DNA of 64,000 nucleotides from Rhizobium lentis (GCF_017352135.1 NZ_CP071454.1:4179001-4243000), one strand, 5' to 3'. Counted from the first letter of the stretch, positions 17,802 through 27,653 are shown. Made by a program: numbers and translations. The notes: generated by a model not told the origin, from the letters alone.

Positions 17802-19379
17802 ATGCAAGCGAAGAGTGGAATAGTGTCAAGGTCAGTCTCCTCCGTATCATCGTCCCGGTCCGGCAGCTTTTTCGCAAAGCTCCTGGCGATCCTTTCGGTG
17901 GCTCTCACGGTCGTCCTGGTTGATTCGGTCAATGCCGACGCGGAGGCGGCCAATCCAAAATATGCAGGCATCGTCGTCGACGCCAAGACCGGCAACGTTC
18001 TCTACAGCGAGAATGCCGATCGGCTGCAATATCCCGCCTCGCTTACCAAGATGATGACCCTCTACATGGTCTTCGAAGCATTGGAGAAGGGTCGCATCCG
18101 TCTCGACACGCCGGTTCCCTTCTCCGCTCATGCAGCGGCGCAGGCACCGACGAAACTTGGCGTGCGCGCCGGCGGCACGATTACGGTCGAACAGGGCATT
18201 CTCGGTCTCGTCACCCTGTCGGCCAACGACGCCTCGACCGCCCTTGGCGAACTGCTGGCCGGCAGCGAGGATCGTTTCGCCCAGCTGATGACTGCCAAGG
18301 CGCATGCTCTCGGCATGACGCGCACCACCTATCGCAACGCCAACGGCCTGCCGAACACCGCGCAGATGACGACGGCCCGCGACCAGGCCCGCCTCGGCAT
18401 CGCTCTTCGCCAGCATTTCCCGCAATATTACGGTTATTTCTCAACCCGCGCCTTCAAGTTCGGCAACCGCACCATCCGCAGCCATAACCGGCTGGTCGGC
18501 TCTGTGCGCGGCGTCGACGGCATCAAGACCGGTTATACGCGCGCCGCCGGCTTCAATCTCGTGAGTTCGGTGCAAGTCGACGGCAAGTCGATCGTCAGCG
18601 TCGTGCTCGGCGGCACTTCCGGGTCGGCGCGCGATGCCCAGATGCGCAATCTGATCGCTACTTATCTGCCGAAGGCATCGAGCCGCGGCGGATCGTCAGC
18701 GCTGATGGCCCAGGCCGCCCCGGCCCCGGCGATCATCGAAACACCTGCCCCTGTTCTGCCTCAGAAGGCCCGGCAGCAGATCGCGACACAGCAGATGGCT
18801 CCGCAGCAGGTCGCCCAGCAAAAGGTTGCAAAGATGATCACCGCGGCGCAGCCTCCGGTTTCCGCCGCTGCCGCCGATCTGAGCCTGCCGCATAAGGGGC
18901 CTTTGCCGGACGCGCGCTATCAGGTGGCCGAGGCCGAAGTCGCCTATACGGAAACATCGGCGCCGAAGTCCGACAACCCGCTGGTTGCCCAAACCATGCC
19001 GGCGCCGACCAAGGTCAAGACCACGAGCTTCAAGCAGCAGGCTCCCGTCGCCGCACCTGCAGAACAGGATGGCGCCGCCGTCGATCACGTCACGACCGCT
19101 TCGACCAGTGCCACTTCGGCAAGTGCCGCGCCTGCGGGCTGGGTCGTACAGGTCGGCGTCTCGCCGAGCCGGCAGATGGCCATGGATCTCCTGGAGGGTG
19201 CCAAGACCAAGGGCGGCAAGGCGCTCGCCTCGGCAAAGCCCTTCGCCGTCGCCTATGGCACGGGCAATGAACAAGTCTATCGCGCTCGCTTCGGTGGCTT
19301 CGACGATCAGCGCGATGCGGTCAACGCCTGCAAGGCCTTGAAGAAGGCCGGGATCAAGTGCTGGGCGGCCGCACAATGA
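17802..19379 (+). CDS. D-alanyl-D-alanine carboxypeptidase with C-terminal SPOR domain
   Basis: The protein has a membrane signal segment (FFAKLLAILSVALTVVLVDS) and a low-molecular-mass PBP domain with the three active-site motifs: SLTK (PASLTKMMTLY), SAN (LSANDAS) and KTG (GIKTGYTRAAGF). A long Ala/Pro/Gln-rich linker leads to a C-terminal SPOR repeat (AGWVVQVGVSPSRQMAMDLL, GIKCWAAAQ) that should bind denuded septal glycan. It trims the pentapeptide in the periplasm, probably at the division site. The start is uncertain: ATG at 17802, GTG at 17823 and GTG at 17763 are in frame. Confidence 0.92.
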   Translation: MQAKSGIVSRSVSSVSSSRSGSFFAKLLAILSVALTVVLVDSVNADAEAANPKYAGIVVDAKTGNVLYSENADRLQYPASLTKMMTLYMVFEALEKGRIRLDTPVPFSAHAAAQAPTKLGVRAGGTITVEQGILGLVTLSANDASTALGELLAGSEDRFAQLMTAKAHALGMTRTTYRNANGLPNTAQMTTARDQARLGIALRQHFPQYYGYFSTRAFKFGNRTIRSHNRLVGSVRGVDGIKTGYTRAAGFNLVSSVQVDGKSIVSVVLGGTSGSARDAQMRNLIATYLPKASSRGGSSALMAQAAPAPAIIETPAPVLPQKARQQIATQQMAPQQVAQQKVAKMITAAQPPVSAAAADLSLPHKGPLPDARYQVAEAEVAYTETSAPKSDNPLVAQTMPAPTKVKTTSFKQQAPVAAPAEQDGAAVDHVTTASTSATSASAAPAGWVVQVGVSPSRQMAMDLLEGAKTKGGKALASAKPFAVAYGTGNEQVYRARFGGFDDQRDAVNACKALKKAGIKCWAAAQ

Positions 19380-19387
19380 GGTATTCG

Positions 19388-19462
19388 ATGCTGCTTGCGA
19401 CTTTGCTGGCGGCATTCGTAACGGCTGGAATCGGTGTTTGCGTTTCCGGCCACCATTCTTGA
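19388..19462 (+). CDS. Possible 24-residue hydrophobic peptide
   Basis: Nine bases after the carboxypeptidase stop an ATG opens a 24-codon frame that is almost wholly hydrophobic (MLLATLLAAFVTAGIGVCV...) and ends HHS. It could be a single-span microprotein coupled to the upstream gene, or chance. There is no good ribosome site of its own. Confidence 0.2.
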   Translation: MLLATLLAAFVTAGIGVCVSGHHS

Positions 19463-19492
19463 ACTCGATCAGTAATGCGTACGGTGAAAACA

Positions 19493-19768
19493 ATGGCGAT
19501 CAATGAGAATGTTCCGGGAATGCCAGGCGAGCGCCGCATCGGGGCCAAGGGACGTTCACCCTTGCATCCACTGCACGAAGCGGCTCTGCGGCTTGCCGAG
19601 CTCGGCCTGCAACGGCCGCGAGCCAAGTCCGCCAAGACCCGGGATCTCATCAATCTGCTGCTCTGCCATGGCGCCCGCGCCTGGCGCTATTCCCAGCCGG
19701 AAGCCCGCATTCATCTGCATGTAACGTCGCCGGACGGCAGCGCGCCGGTGCAACTGCGTCTGCGCTGA
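19493..19768 (+). CDS. Conserved hypothetical protein, 91 aa
   Basis: This small basic protein starts at MAINENVPGMPGERRIGAKG. A helical segment (LHEAALRLAELGLQRPRAK) leads to RDLINLLLCHGARAW and a beta-rich end. No signal peptide and no recognised domain. An in-frame ATG six codons upstream exists. Codon use is typical of its neighbours, which supports a real gene. Confidence 0.6.
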   Translation: MAINENVPGMPGERRIGAKGRSPLHPLHEAALRLAELGLQRPRAKSAKTRDLINLLLCHGARAWRYSQPEARIHLHVTSPDGSAPVQLRLR

Positions 19769-19813
19769 ATTCCGGATGCCGTCATCCGGAACTGGTGTTT
19801 TGGGCGATTGAAA

Positions 19814-20251
19814 TTAGAGCAGGCCGAGCTCTGTAAGCTCGCGGCGCAGGTCCGCGGGCATTTCGGCAATCCCGGCGCCCAGGCTCGTCAGATCGGGCGG
19901 CACGTCATCCTGCGTATAATAGCGCCAGCCCTGGAAGGGCCGCTTCGGCTGGACCGCGGTTTCGATCACCTCGGGGCCGAGCATCAGGCGGCAGCGCGAA
20001 ATCCCTTCATCGTCGGTGAAGGTCTCGATGTCGAGCAGCCTCTGTCGCGCCTGCACCTGCCCCTTGATCACCCAGTAAAGCGAGCCGCCGTCAAGTAGCT
20101 CCTCCATGCGTTTGGGCACCATGCGGGTCGTGTGCACCGAATGCGGCTCAAGCCCGGCGGCAATGGCGCGCAGCGAGCGCTCCGCCACCCATTCGCGCAA
20201 ATCCTCGATAGAGTCGGCGCCGACGCAGAGTTTGATGAGATGCAATGCCAT
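19814..20251 (-). CDS. DUF1489 family protein
   Basis: The 145-residue protein matches the alphaproteobacterial DUF1489 pattern: MALHLIKLCVGADSIEDL, HTTRMVPKRMEELLDGGSLYWVIKG, FQGWRYY and a C-terminal MPADLRRELTELGLL. The function is unknown; it is small, cytoplasmic and widely conserved in the order. It sits 60 bases downstream of sdaA on the same strand. Confidence 0.9.
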   Translation of the reverse strand: MALHLIKLCVGADSIEDLREWVAERSLRAIAAGLEPHSVHTTRMVPKRMEELLDGGSLYWVIKGQVQARQRLLDIETFTDDEGISRCRLMLGPEVIETAVQPKRPFQGWRYYTQDDVPPDLTSLGAGIAEMPADLRRELTELGLL

Positions 20252-20311
20252 GCCGCCGTTGAAATCCTTTTGGCAGCGGGCGTCAAGTGCGAAGCGAAAG
20301 CGTCCACACGC

Positions 20312-21715
<1,404 letters not shown>

Positions 21716-21839
21716 GGATGCGCCTTCTGAACACTGGAATCCAAATTTAAACGCCGCCGGTTTCCGATCCAAGCGGCGAACCGACATCGCATGGAGTCGG
21801 TGCGACATTTCACACTAACGCAGCGCCTTGAAAATCGGA

Positions 21840-21864
21840 ATCGCTTTTCAAAGCGATATATCGC
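21840..21864. repeat. Palindromic REP/RIME-like element upstream of sdaA
   Basis: ATCGCTTT and AAAGCGAT (21840-21847, 21850-21857) flank two bases and run into the 12-bp palindrome GCGATATATCGC (21853-21864). The surrounding text (AAAATCGGAATCG) resembles intergenic repeats common in rhizobial genomes. A similar AAACGGAAACCGGAATCG stretch lies at about 43735-43752. Confidence 0.45.
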
Positions 21865-21959
21865 GTAGCGCTCTAATCTCAGCGGCTCCGCCAACCGGTC
21901 ATTGCAGCATCGCAGCGCATATGTAAGGTGGCCGCATTCACGCGGAGGCTGAATCATTG

Positions 21960-22724
21960 ATGACGACGGCGGATTATATCGCTCTGGCCTTTTTTGCCTG
22001 TGTCTGGGCGGGTTATTCCTGGCTGCTGAAAGGCCGCACCTTCTTCGGCCGCACCAGTCTGACCCATGCGATGACCGAACGGCGACGGGAATGGATCTAC
22101 AATTCGCTGCGGCGTGACCTGAAGATGATCGACACGCAGATCATGGCTGGCCTGCAGAACGGCACGGCGTTTTTTGCCTCCACCTCCATTTTCGCGATCG
22201 GCAGCTGCTTCGCCTTGCTCGGCGCGACGGAGAAAGTCGATGCCATCTTTGCCGATCTGCCCTTCGCGCTCCATGGCGGCCATGCCGCTTTCGAGATGAA
22301 GGTCGGCGGGCTGGCGACGCTTTTCGGCTATGCCTTCTTCAAGTTCGGCTGGGCTTATCGGCTGTTCAACTATTGCACCATTCTTTTCGGTTCCATTCCA
22401 ATGATGCGGGACACCGAGAGCGACGTTATCGCCGCTGAGCGGGCGGCGGAACGCGTCATCCGCATGAATGTCATCGCAGGCAGCAATTTCAACGAGGGTC
22501 TCAGGGCGATATTCCTGTCGATCGGCTATCTCGGCTGGTTCATCAATCCTTATGTCTTCATGCTGACGACCGCGGTCGTCATCTTTGTGCTGACACGGCG
22601 GCAATTCTTTTCGGAGGCGCGGCTGGCGATCATGGATGCAAGCCCGCCATCAAATCTTCACCTTTCTGCTCTTCGCCGCGACACGCCGTCGAACGACGGA
22701 GATCAATCGACCGGGGGACTTTGA
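21960..22724 (+). CDS. DUF599 domain-containing membrane protein
   Basis: The 254-residue protein has four or five hydrophobic segments and the family pattern YIALAFFACVWAGYSWLL, RREWIYNSLRRDLKMIDTQIM and FKFGWAYRLFNYCTILFG. DUF599 is an inner-membrane family of unknown function. Its TGA overlaps the ATG of the next gene by one base, which implies translational coupling with the DUF1624 protein. Confidence 0.87.
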   Translation: MTTADYIALAFFACVWAGYSWLLKGRTFFGRTSLTHAMTERRREWIYNSLRRDLKMIDTQIMAGLQNGTAFFASTSIFAIGSCFALLGATEKVDAIFADLPFALHGGHAAFEMKVGGLATLFGYAFFKFGWAYRLFNYCTILFGSIPMMRDTESDVIAAERAAERVIRMNVIAGSNFNEGLRAIFLSIGYLGWFINPYVFMLTTAVVIFVLTRRQFFSEARLAIMDASPPSNLHLSALRRDTPSNDGDQSTGGL

Positions 22725-23713
22725 TGACGATGCCGGTAGTGCAAGCCGATGCGGCGGCAAGACCGCCGCGCATCGGTCTATTGGACACGGCGCGCGGCCT
22801 CGCGCTGATCGCCATGGCGAGCTATCACTTCACCTGGGATATGGAGTTCATGGACTATCTCGCGCCGGGCACGGCCGAGATCGGCTGGCTGAAGATCTAT
22901 GCCCGCGCGATCGCCACGACTTTTCTCTTCATCGTCGGCATCAGCCTGGTGCTCTCCAGCACCCCCACGATTCGCTGGCCGTCCTTCTGGAAGCGCTTCG
23001 GCATGATTGCCGCAGCCGCCGCAGTCATTTCGATCGCCACCCGTATCGCTATGCCGGATACGTGGATCTATTTCGGTATCCTGCATTGCATCGCGGTGCT
23101 CACGCTAATCGGCGTCATTTTTGTCCGATTGCCGCTCGCCTTGACGCTCCTTGTCACAGCCGCGCTTCTTGCCGCCTGGATTCTCGATAATTTCGGGCCA
23201 CCGAGCCTGCTCCGCTCATCCTTCTTCGATCCAAGATATCTCGCCTGGATCGGCCTTGCTGAAATGCCGCAACGCTCCAATGATTACGCACCGCTGTTTC
23301 CCTGGGCAACGCCGTTCTTTGTCGGGCTGAGTGTCGCCTCGATCGCCGTCAGAACCAAGTTGCCACATCGGCTTGCCGCTATCGGCACAGGCTCCTGGTG
23401 GCCGGCCCGGCTCGGCCGCCATAGCCTTGCCTTCTACCTCATCCACCAGCCGGTGCTGATCGCGATCGCTTATGGACTTTCCCTCGTCGTCCCTCCGCAG
23501 CAGCCGGATCCGGTCGAAACTTACCTAAGGCAATGCAACGCCGCTTGCGTCAAGCAGCAAGGCGAGCCCCTCTGCCGCGGCTTCTGCCAGTGCACGCTCG
23601 ACAGACTGCAGGCCCAGGATCTGCTCACGCCGCTGCAAGCAGGCAAGATCAATCTGGAGAACAACGACCAGGTCCAGACGATCGCCGGCGAATGCAGCGC
23701 CGAGGCGCAATAA
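22724..23713 (+). CDS. DUF1624 / heparan-alpha-glucosaminide acetyltransferase-like membrane protein
   Basis: The 329-residue protein has about seven transmembrane helices, with the family start LLDTARGLALIAMASYHFTWDMEF (His and Asp in the first helix) and the late GRHSLAFYLIHQPVLI helix typical of membrane acyltransferases. It may move an acyl group across the inner membrane. A C-terminal soluble tail of about 65 residues contains six cysteines (CNAACVK, CRGFCQC), which could form a disulfide-rich or metal-binding knot. Confidence 0.84.
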   Translation: MTMPVVQADAAARPPRIGLLDTARGLALIAMASYHFTWDMEFMDYLAPGTAEIGWLKIYARAIATTFLFIVGISLVLSSTPTIRWPSFWKRFGMIAAAAAVISIATRIAMPDTWIYFGILHCIAVLTLIGVIFVRLPLALTLLVTAALLAAWILDNFGPPSLLRSSFFDPRYLAWIGLAEMPQRSNDYAPLFPWATPFFVGLSVASIAVRTKLPHRLAAIGTGSWWPARLGRHSLAFYLIHQPVLIAIAYGLSLVVPPQQPDPVETYLRQCNAACVKQQGEPLCRGFCQCTLDRLQAQDLLTPLQAGKINLENNDQVQTIAGECSAEAQ

Positions 23714-23739
23714 GGACCCGCAACCGTCTGCGGCAATTC

Positions 23740-24132
23740 TCAGGTGGTGACGCCGATTTCGGCAAGACGGCCGAGGCAGGCCTCCTCGATATTGTCGAGT
23801 TCCGTCAGGGTGTCGTCTATGTCCTTGCGCTTCTGGCGCAGGTCCTCACGCTTCTCGTCGACGCGTTTCATCAGCAGCTTCAACTGGCCGAGCTCGCCCG
23901 GCGGCTCCTTATAGACCTGGATGATCTCGCGGATCTCCGCGATGGTGAAGCCGATCCGCCGCCCGCGCAGGATTTCTCCGATGAGCCGCCGGTCAGCTGG
24001 CCGGAAGAGACGGGTGCGCCCTCGCCGCTCCGGATGGATCAGTCCCTCGTCTTCGTAGAAGCGGAGCGTGCGCGTCGAGACTCCGAATTCGCGCGTCAGC
24101 TCCGTTATGCTATAATATTTGTTCACCGGCAT
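23740..24132 (-). CDS. MerR family transcriptional regulator
   Basis: The 130-residue protein opens with the MerR winged helix (YYSITELTREFGVSTRTLRFYEDEGLIHPERRG, then RLFRPADRRLIGEIL) and continues into a dimerising coiled coil (LKLLMKRVDEKREDLRQKRKDIDDTLTEL). The effector domain is very short, as in the LiuR-like MerR group; no metal-binding cysteine pair is present. It probably controls its own gene through the palindrome at 24162-24185. It lies downstream of mgtE but has its own promoter. Confidence 0.9.
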   Translation of the reverse strand: MPVNKYYSITELTREFGVSTRTLRFYEDEGLIHPERRGRTRLFRPADRRLIGEILRGRRIGFTIAEIREIIQVYKEPPGELGQLKLLMKRVDEKREDLRQKRKDIDDTLTELDNIEEACLGRLAEIGVTT

Positions 24133-24156
24133 GTGTTCCCCGTCGTCGAACCGGCA

Positions 24157-24185
24157 ATAATATTGACTTTTACGTAATAGTCAAT
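24157..24185 (-). promoter_or_regulatory. MerR operator and promoter
   Basis: ATTGACT (24162-24168) and AGTCAAT (24179-24185) share a centre with TTACGTAA, making a 24-bp palindrome with one mismatched pair. On the minus strand TTGACT (24184-24179) and TATTAT (24162-24157) stand 16 bases apart as -35 and -10 boxes, with the operator filling the spacer in the MerR manner. The start codon is 25 bases beyond. Confidence 0.75.
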
Positions 24186-24197
24186 TTCGGCGAGCCG

Positions 24198-25610
24198 TCA
24201 GATCCCGAACCACCACGTGGCAATGCCGAGAAAGGCAAAGAAGCCGGTGCAATCGGTTACCGTCGTCACGAACACCGACGAGGCGATCGCCGGATCCGCT
24301 CCCATCTTGTCGAGCAGCAGCGGCAGCAGGATGCCGGCAAGGGCGGCCGCCATCAGATTGATGATCATCGCCGCTGCGATCACTCCGCCGAGCTGGTAGT
24401 CGTCAAACCAGATGCCGGCAACCGCGCCCATGATCGTCGCAAACACGGCGCCGTTGAGGACGCCGACACCGGCTTCCCTGCGAATGATGCGCCCGGCATT
24501 GTAGATGTCGAGGTCGCGGGTGGCGAGCGCCCGTACGGTCACCGTCATCGTCTGCGTGCCGGCATTACCCCCCATCGAGGCGACGATCGGCATCAGCACC
24601 GCGAGCGCGATCATTTTCTCGATCGAGGCGTCGAACAGGCCTATGACGCTGGCCGACAGCATCGCCGTGCCGAGATTGATCAAAAGCCAGAGGAAACGCG
24701 AGCGCGCCGTCGAGATCACATTGTCCGACAGTTCTTCGTCGCCGACGCCGCCGAGGCGCTTGATATCCTCATCCGCCTCTTCGTGGATGACATCGACGAC
24801 GTCGTCGATGGTGAGCACGCCGACCAGGCGGCCGTTTTCGTCGACGACGGCGGCCGAAAGAAGGTCGTATTGCTCGAAGAGCTGGGCGGCCTCTTCCTGG
24901 TCCATCTCGGCCGGAACCGGATGGTTGGTCTCACGCATGATCTGTTCGATCTTCGTCTGCCGCTTGGTGCGCAGGATCTGGTCGAGATCGACGGCGCCGA
25001 GCAGCTTGAAGGTCGGATCGATGACGAAGATCTGCGAGAAGGAATAGGGCAGATCCTCCTCGTCGCGCATGTAGTCGATCGTCTGGCCCACAGTCCAGAA
25101 CGGCGGCACGGCGACAAACTCGGTCTGCATGCGGCGCCCGGCCGAGCTTTCCGGATAATCGAGCGCCCGGCGCAGCCTCACCCGCTCGGTGAACGGCAGT
25201 TGGGCGAGGATTTCTTCCCGGTCCTCCTTGTCGAGGTCTTCGAGAATGTAGACGGCATCGTCCGAATCGAGTTCGCCGATCGCCGCGGCGATCTGCTCGT
25301 TCGGCATTTGATCGACGATTTCGCGGCGGATCGCTTCGTCGACCTCGGTGAGCGCCGTCATGTCGAAATCTTCGCCGAGCAGGCGCACCAGCGCCAGGCG
25401 CTGATCCGGCTGGATCGATTCCAGCAGATCGCCTATCTCGGATTCATGCAGGCGGGCAACGTTCCCGCGCAGGAACAGCGTATCGCGATCGGCGATCGCA
25501 GCGCCGACGAGCGCCAGGAAGTCGCCGCGGACATTGCCATCCTCGTCGTAAATATCCGCATCCTCGTCATCGCGCCGGCGAATGCGGTCTTCCGTGTCGG
25601 TCGTCGTCAT
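24198..25610 (-). CDS. mgtE: Magnesium transporter MgtE
   Basis: The 470-residue protein has the whole MgtE plan: an acidic N-domain (HESEIGDLLESIQPDQRLALVRLLG), a pair of CBS domains (about residues 150-270, ending VLTIDDVVDVIHEEADEDI), a plug helix, and five transmembrane helices with the pore motif VLMPIVASMGGNAGTQT. It is a Mg2+-gated channel at the inner membrane, closed when cytoplasmic Mg2+ is high. No Mg2+ riboswitch is seen upstream. Confidence 0.95.
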   Translation of the reverse strand: MTTTDTEDRIRRRDDEDADIYDEDGNVRGDFLALVGAAIADRDTLFLRGNVARLHESEIGDLLESIQPDQRLALVRLLGEDFDMTALTEVDEAIRREIVDQMPNEQIAAAIGELDSDDAVYILEDLDKEDREEILAQLPFTERVRLRRALDYPESSAGRRMQTEFVAVPPFWTVGQTIDYMRDEEDLPYSFSQIFVIDPTFKLLGAVDLDQILRTKRQTKIEQIMRETNHPVPAEMDQEEAAQLFEQYDLLSAAVVDENGRLVGVLTIDDVVDVIHEEADEDIKRLGGVGDEELSDNVISTARSRFLWLLINLGTAMLSASVIGLFDASIEKMIALAVLMPIVASMGGNAGTQTMTVTVRALATRDLDIYNAGRIIRREAGVGVLNGAVFATIMGAVAGIWFDDYQLGGVIAAAMIINLMAAALAGILLPLLLDKMGADPAIASSVFVTTVTDCTGFFAFLGIATWWFGI

Positions 25611-25850
25611 CTGCCGCCCTCGCACCTGGTTCGAATTTCAACGACTGCCACGCCGCATTTGGAAATGTCGGTGGAAAACACATTGTCAACAAGCGGATAA
25701 GCGAATCCCGCGCGGGCTCCCGCAGTCGGAATTCTTGGCCCCTGCTAACTCAAAGCATCCTTGTCGTAAAGCGCCAAACCATGCTTCGTGATGACAATGC
25801 CTGCGGCCGGCGATAGTTTCCCCGTCGCTCAAAGACAGGAAGCCCGTTTC

Positions 25851-26345
25851 ATGCCCATCCGTCCGATCCTCCGCTACCCGCATCCGGGCCTGAAGACCGT
25901 CTGCGCGCCGGTGACGGCCTTCGATGCGTCGCTGGCCGCGCTTGCCGACGACCTGCTGGCGACGATGCGTGCAGCCCCCGGCGTCGGCATCACCGCCGCC
26001 CATATCGGCGTCTTCCTTCGGCTGACGGTACTGGAGCTCGACAGGGCCGACGGTGTACGTCTCTATGTCAATCCGCAGATTACCTGGCGGTCGCAGGAGA
26101 CAATGAACCATGCCGAGGGCAGCGTCTCCATGCCCGGCGCGACCGACGAGGTTACACGGCCGCGGTCGATCCGCTTTCGCTATCAGGATGTCGCGGGCAT
26201 CATGCACGAGGAAGCGGCCGAAGGTTTTCTCGCCATCTGCATCCAGCATGAGGTCGACCAGCTCGACGGCATCTTCTGGCTGCAGCGGCTTTCCCGGCTG
26301 AAGCGCGACCGCCTCGTCAAGAAATGGGAGAAGACGCAGGGCTAA
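25851..26345 (+). CDS. Peptide deformylase-like protein, probably inactive
   Basis: The 164-residue protein follows the deformylase fold from PILRYPHPGLKTVCAPV onward, but the active-site motifs are changed. GxGxAAxQ reads GVGITAAHIG, EGCLS reads EGSVS (Ser91 replaces the metal-binding Cys) and QHExDHLxG reads QHEVDQLDG (Gln137 replaces a metal-binding His). Two of three metal ligands are lost, so normal deformylation is unlikely. AGGAAG before 25851 sets the start; an earlier in-frame ATG at 25788 is weaker. Confidence 0.88.
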   Translation: MPIRPILRYPHPGLKTVCAPVTAFDASLAALADDLLATMRAAPGVGITAAHIGVFLRLTVLELDRADGVRLYVNPQITWRSQETMNHAEGSVSMPGATDEVTRPRSIRFRYQDVAGIMHEEAAEGFLAICIQHEVDQLDGIFWLQRLSRLKRDRLVKKWEKTQG

Positions 26346-26415
26346 CAAATCGCTGTCGCGCCGAACCATTCGCTCCTGTCGGCGTTTTCCCGCAGAGAAA
26401 CAAGGAGCGACTATT

Positions 26416-26928
26416 ATGGCAAGGATCGGTGACAAGACCCCGATTTCACGCGCGGCCCCCGAGCTTTCCCGTGAAGAAGATTATCGCGATCTCGAGGAGC
26501 GCAATCTCGACGACGGCTGGCCCTATGCTGACGGCACGGCTGCCGGCGCCCCGGCAAACCGCCCCTATGGCGAGACTGCGGCCAATTTCGACAGCGATCC
26601 CAACACAGGCTTCCGAATCGATGGCACAGATAAAGACGGCAATGAAAACCGCCTGAAGGATTCGCTGCGCGCCGGTGCGATCGACCGCGATGAAAGCGAC
26701 GAGCTGGAGGCGCGGGTGAACGACGCGCTCGAAAACATTCCCGAGGTCGATATCAACAGCATCGAGGTTCACGCGGATGGTCACGTCATCACCCTCGAGG
26801 GGTCGGTGGAGACGATCGGCATTGCCCGCAAGGTCGAACTTGGGGCGCTTTCGGTCGACGGTGTCCACCACGTGCGCAACAATCTGCAGCTGACCGGCGT
26901 AGACGCTCATATCCCGAACGAAGACTGA
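26416..26928 (+). CDS. BON domain-containing protein
   Basis: The 170-residue acidic protein has a disordered, Asp/Gly-rich N-terminal half. A BON domain follows at about residues 95-165 (LEARVNDALENIPEVDINSIEV, HVITLEGSVETIGIARKVE, VDGVHHVRNNL). BON domains usually bind membranes or envelope components and occur in stress proteins, but there is no signal peptide here, so location is unclear. AAGGAGCGA precedes the ATG. Confidence 0.87.
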   Translation: MARIGDKTPISRAAPELSREEDYRDLEERNLDDGWPYADGTAAGAPANRPYGETAANFDSDPNTGFRIDGTDKDGNENRLKDSLRAGAIDRDESDELEARVNDALENIPEVDINSIEVHADGHVITLEGSVETIGIARKVELGALSVDGVHHVRNNLQLTGVDAHIPNED

Positions 26929-26951
26929 CGGAAAGAATACGATCATCAACA

Positions 26952-26976
26952 GGAGGCGGACTGCCGCCTCCCGTTT
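26952..26976 (+). terminator. Terminator after the BON gene
   Basis: GGAGGCGG (26952-26959), a four-base loop and CCGCCTCC (26964-26971) are followed by CGTTTGG, 23 bases past the stop. The stem is strong but the U-tract is short. Confidence 0.6.
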
Positions 26977-27192
26977 GGCCCTCCCCAACATTACCAAAAG
27001 TTAACAATTTCCGATTGTATGAGGAGGGGCGATTTATCCGCGTCCTTTGTTAGGCGGCTGCCGCAACGCAAACGTCATAATCATTGACAAGACTGTGATT
27101 CCATTTGAACAAAAGGTCGCAGGGCCCAGCGCTTTACGTTCACAAAATTGCCTGAATCGACGCGCGAAAATCTTCCGCCGGGGATGGCTTAT

Positions 27193-27210
27193 GTTGTTGA
27201 ATTCAACAAC
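27193..27210. promoter_or_regulatory. Perfect 18-bp palindrome before a small exported protein gene
   Basis: GTTGTTGAATTCAACAAC is a perfect palindrome ending five bases before the AGGAGA-type ribosome site of the gene at 27229. It may be an operator or an mRNA stem. Confidence 0.5.
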
Positions 27211-27228
27211 TGATTGAGGAGAAGCACC

Positions 27229-27594
27229 ATGCGCATCAAATTTGCCCTCGCCGCATCCCTGTTTGCCGTCAGCCTTGCCGGCGCGGCATTCGCTCAGCCG
27301 ACATATTCCGACGACTATACCAACGACAGCGACGGTTTCGCCCCGAGTGCGGTAGCCAAACCTGCCCCGGTCCACTACAGCAACCGCAAGGCTCCGGCCT
27401 ATTCCAGCGACTATACCAATGACAGCGACGGGTTCGCCCCGTCGGCGATGGCGGCCCCCGCTGTCGACAAGACCGCGACTGCCAGCATCAAGCCCCTGCC
27501 CCCATGCCACAGCATGGTCGGCCCGAGCGGCTCCCATACCAAGGGTGCCGACAGTGGCGCTTCGCGCACCGAAGCCTGCCGTGCAACGCACTGA
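27229..27594 (+). CDS. Small exported repeat protein of unknown function
   Basis: The 121-residue protein has a clear signal peptide (MRIKFALAASLFAVSLAGAAFAQ). The mature part contains a near-exact repeat: SDDYTNDSDGFAPSA and SSDYTNDSDGFAPSA, about 38 residues apart. Two cysteines lie in the C-terminal region (PPCHSMV, EACRATH). GAGGAGAAGCACC before the ATG decides the start. No family is recognised. It is flanked by a palindrome upstream and a strong terminator downstream, so it is a single-gene transcript. Confidence 0.75.
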   Translation: MRIKFALAASLFAVSLAGAAFAQPTYSDDYTNDSDGFAPSAVAKPAPVHYSNRKAPAYSSDYTNDSDGFAPSAMAAPAVDKTATASIKPLPPCHSMVGPSGSHTKGADSGASRTEACRATH

Positions 27595-27606
27595 TTGAAC
27601 AACAAC

Positions 27607-27633
27607 AAGGGGCCGGTAAATCGGCCCCTTTTC
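27607..27633 (+). terminator. Intrinsic terminator
   Basis: GGGGCCG (27609-27615), a six-base loop and CGGCCCC (27622-27628) plus flanking A-T pairs are followed by TTTT. It ends the small exported protein gene. Confidence 0.88.
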
Positions 27634-27653
27634 CATTCCGCTCTTGGCTGAAC

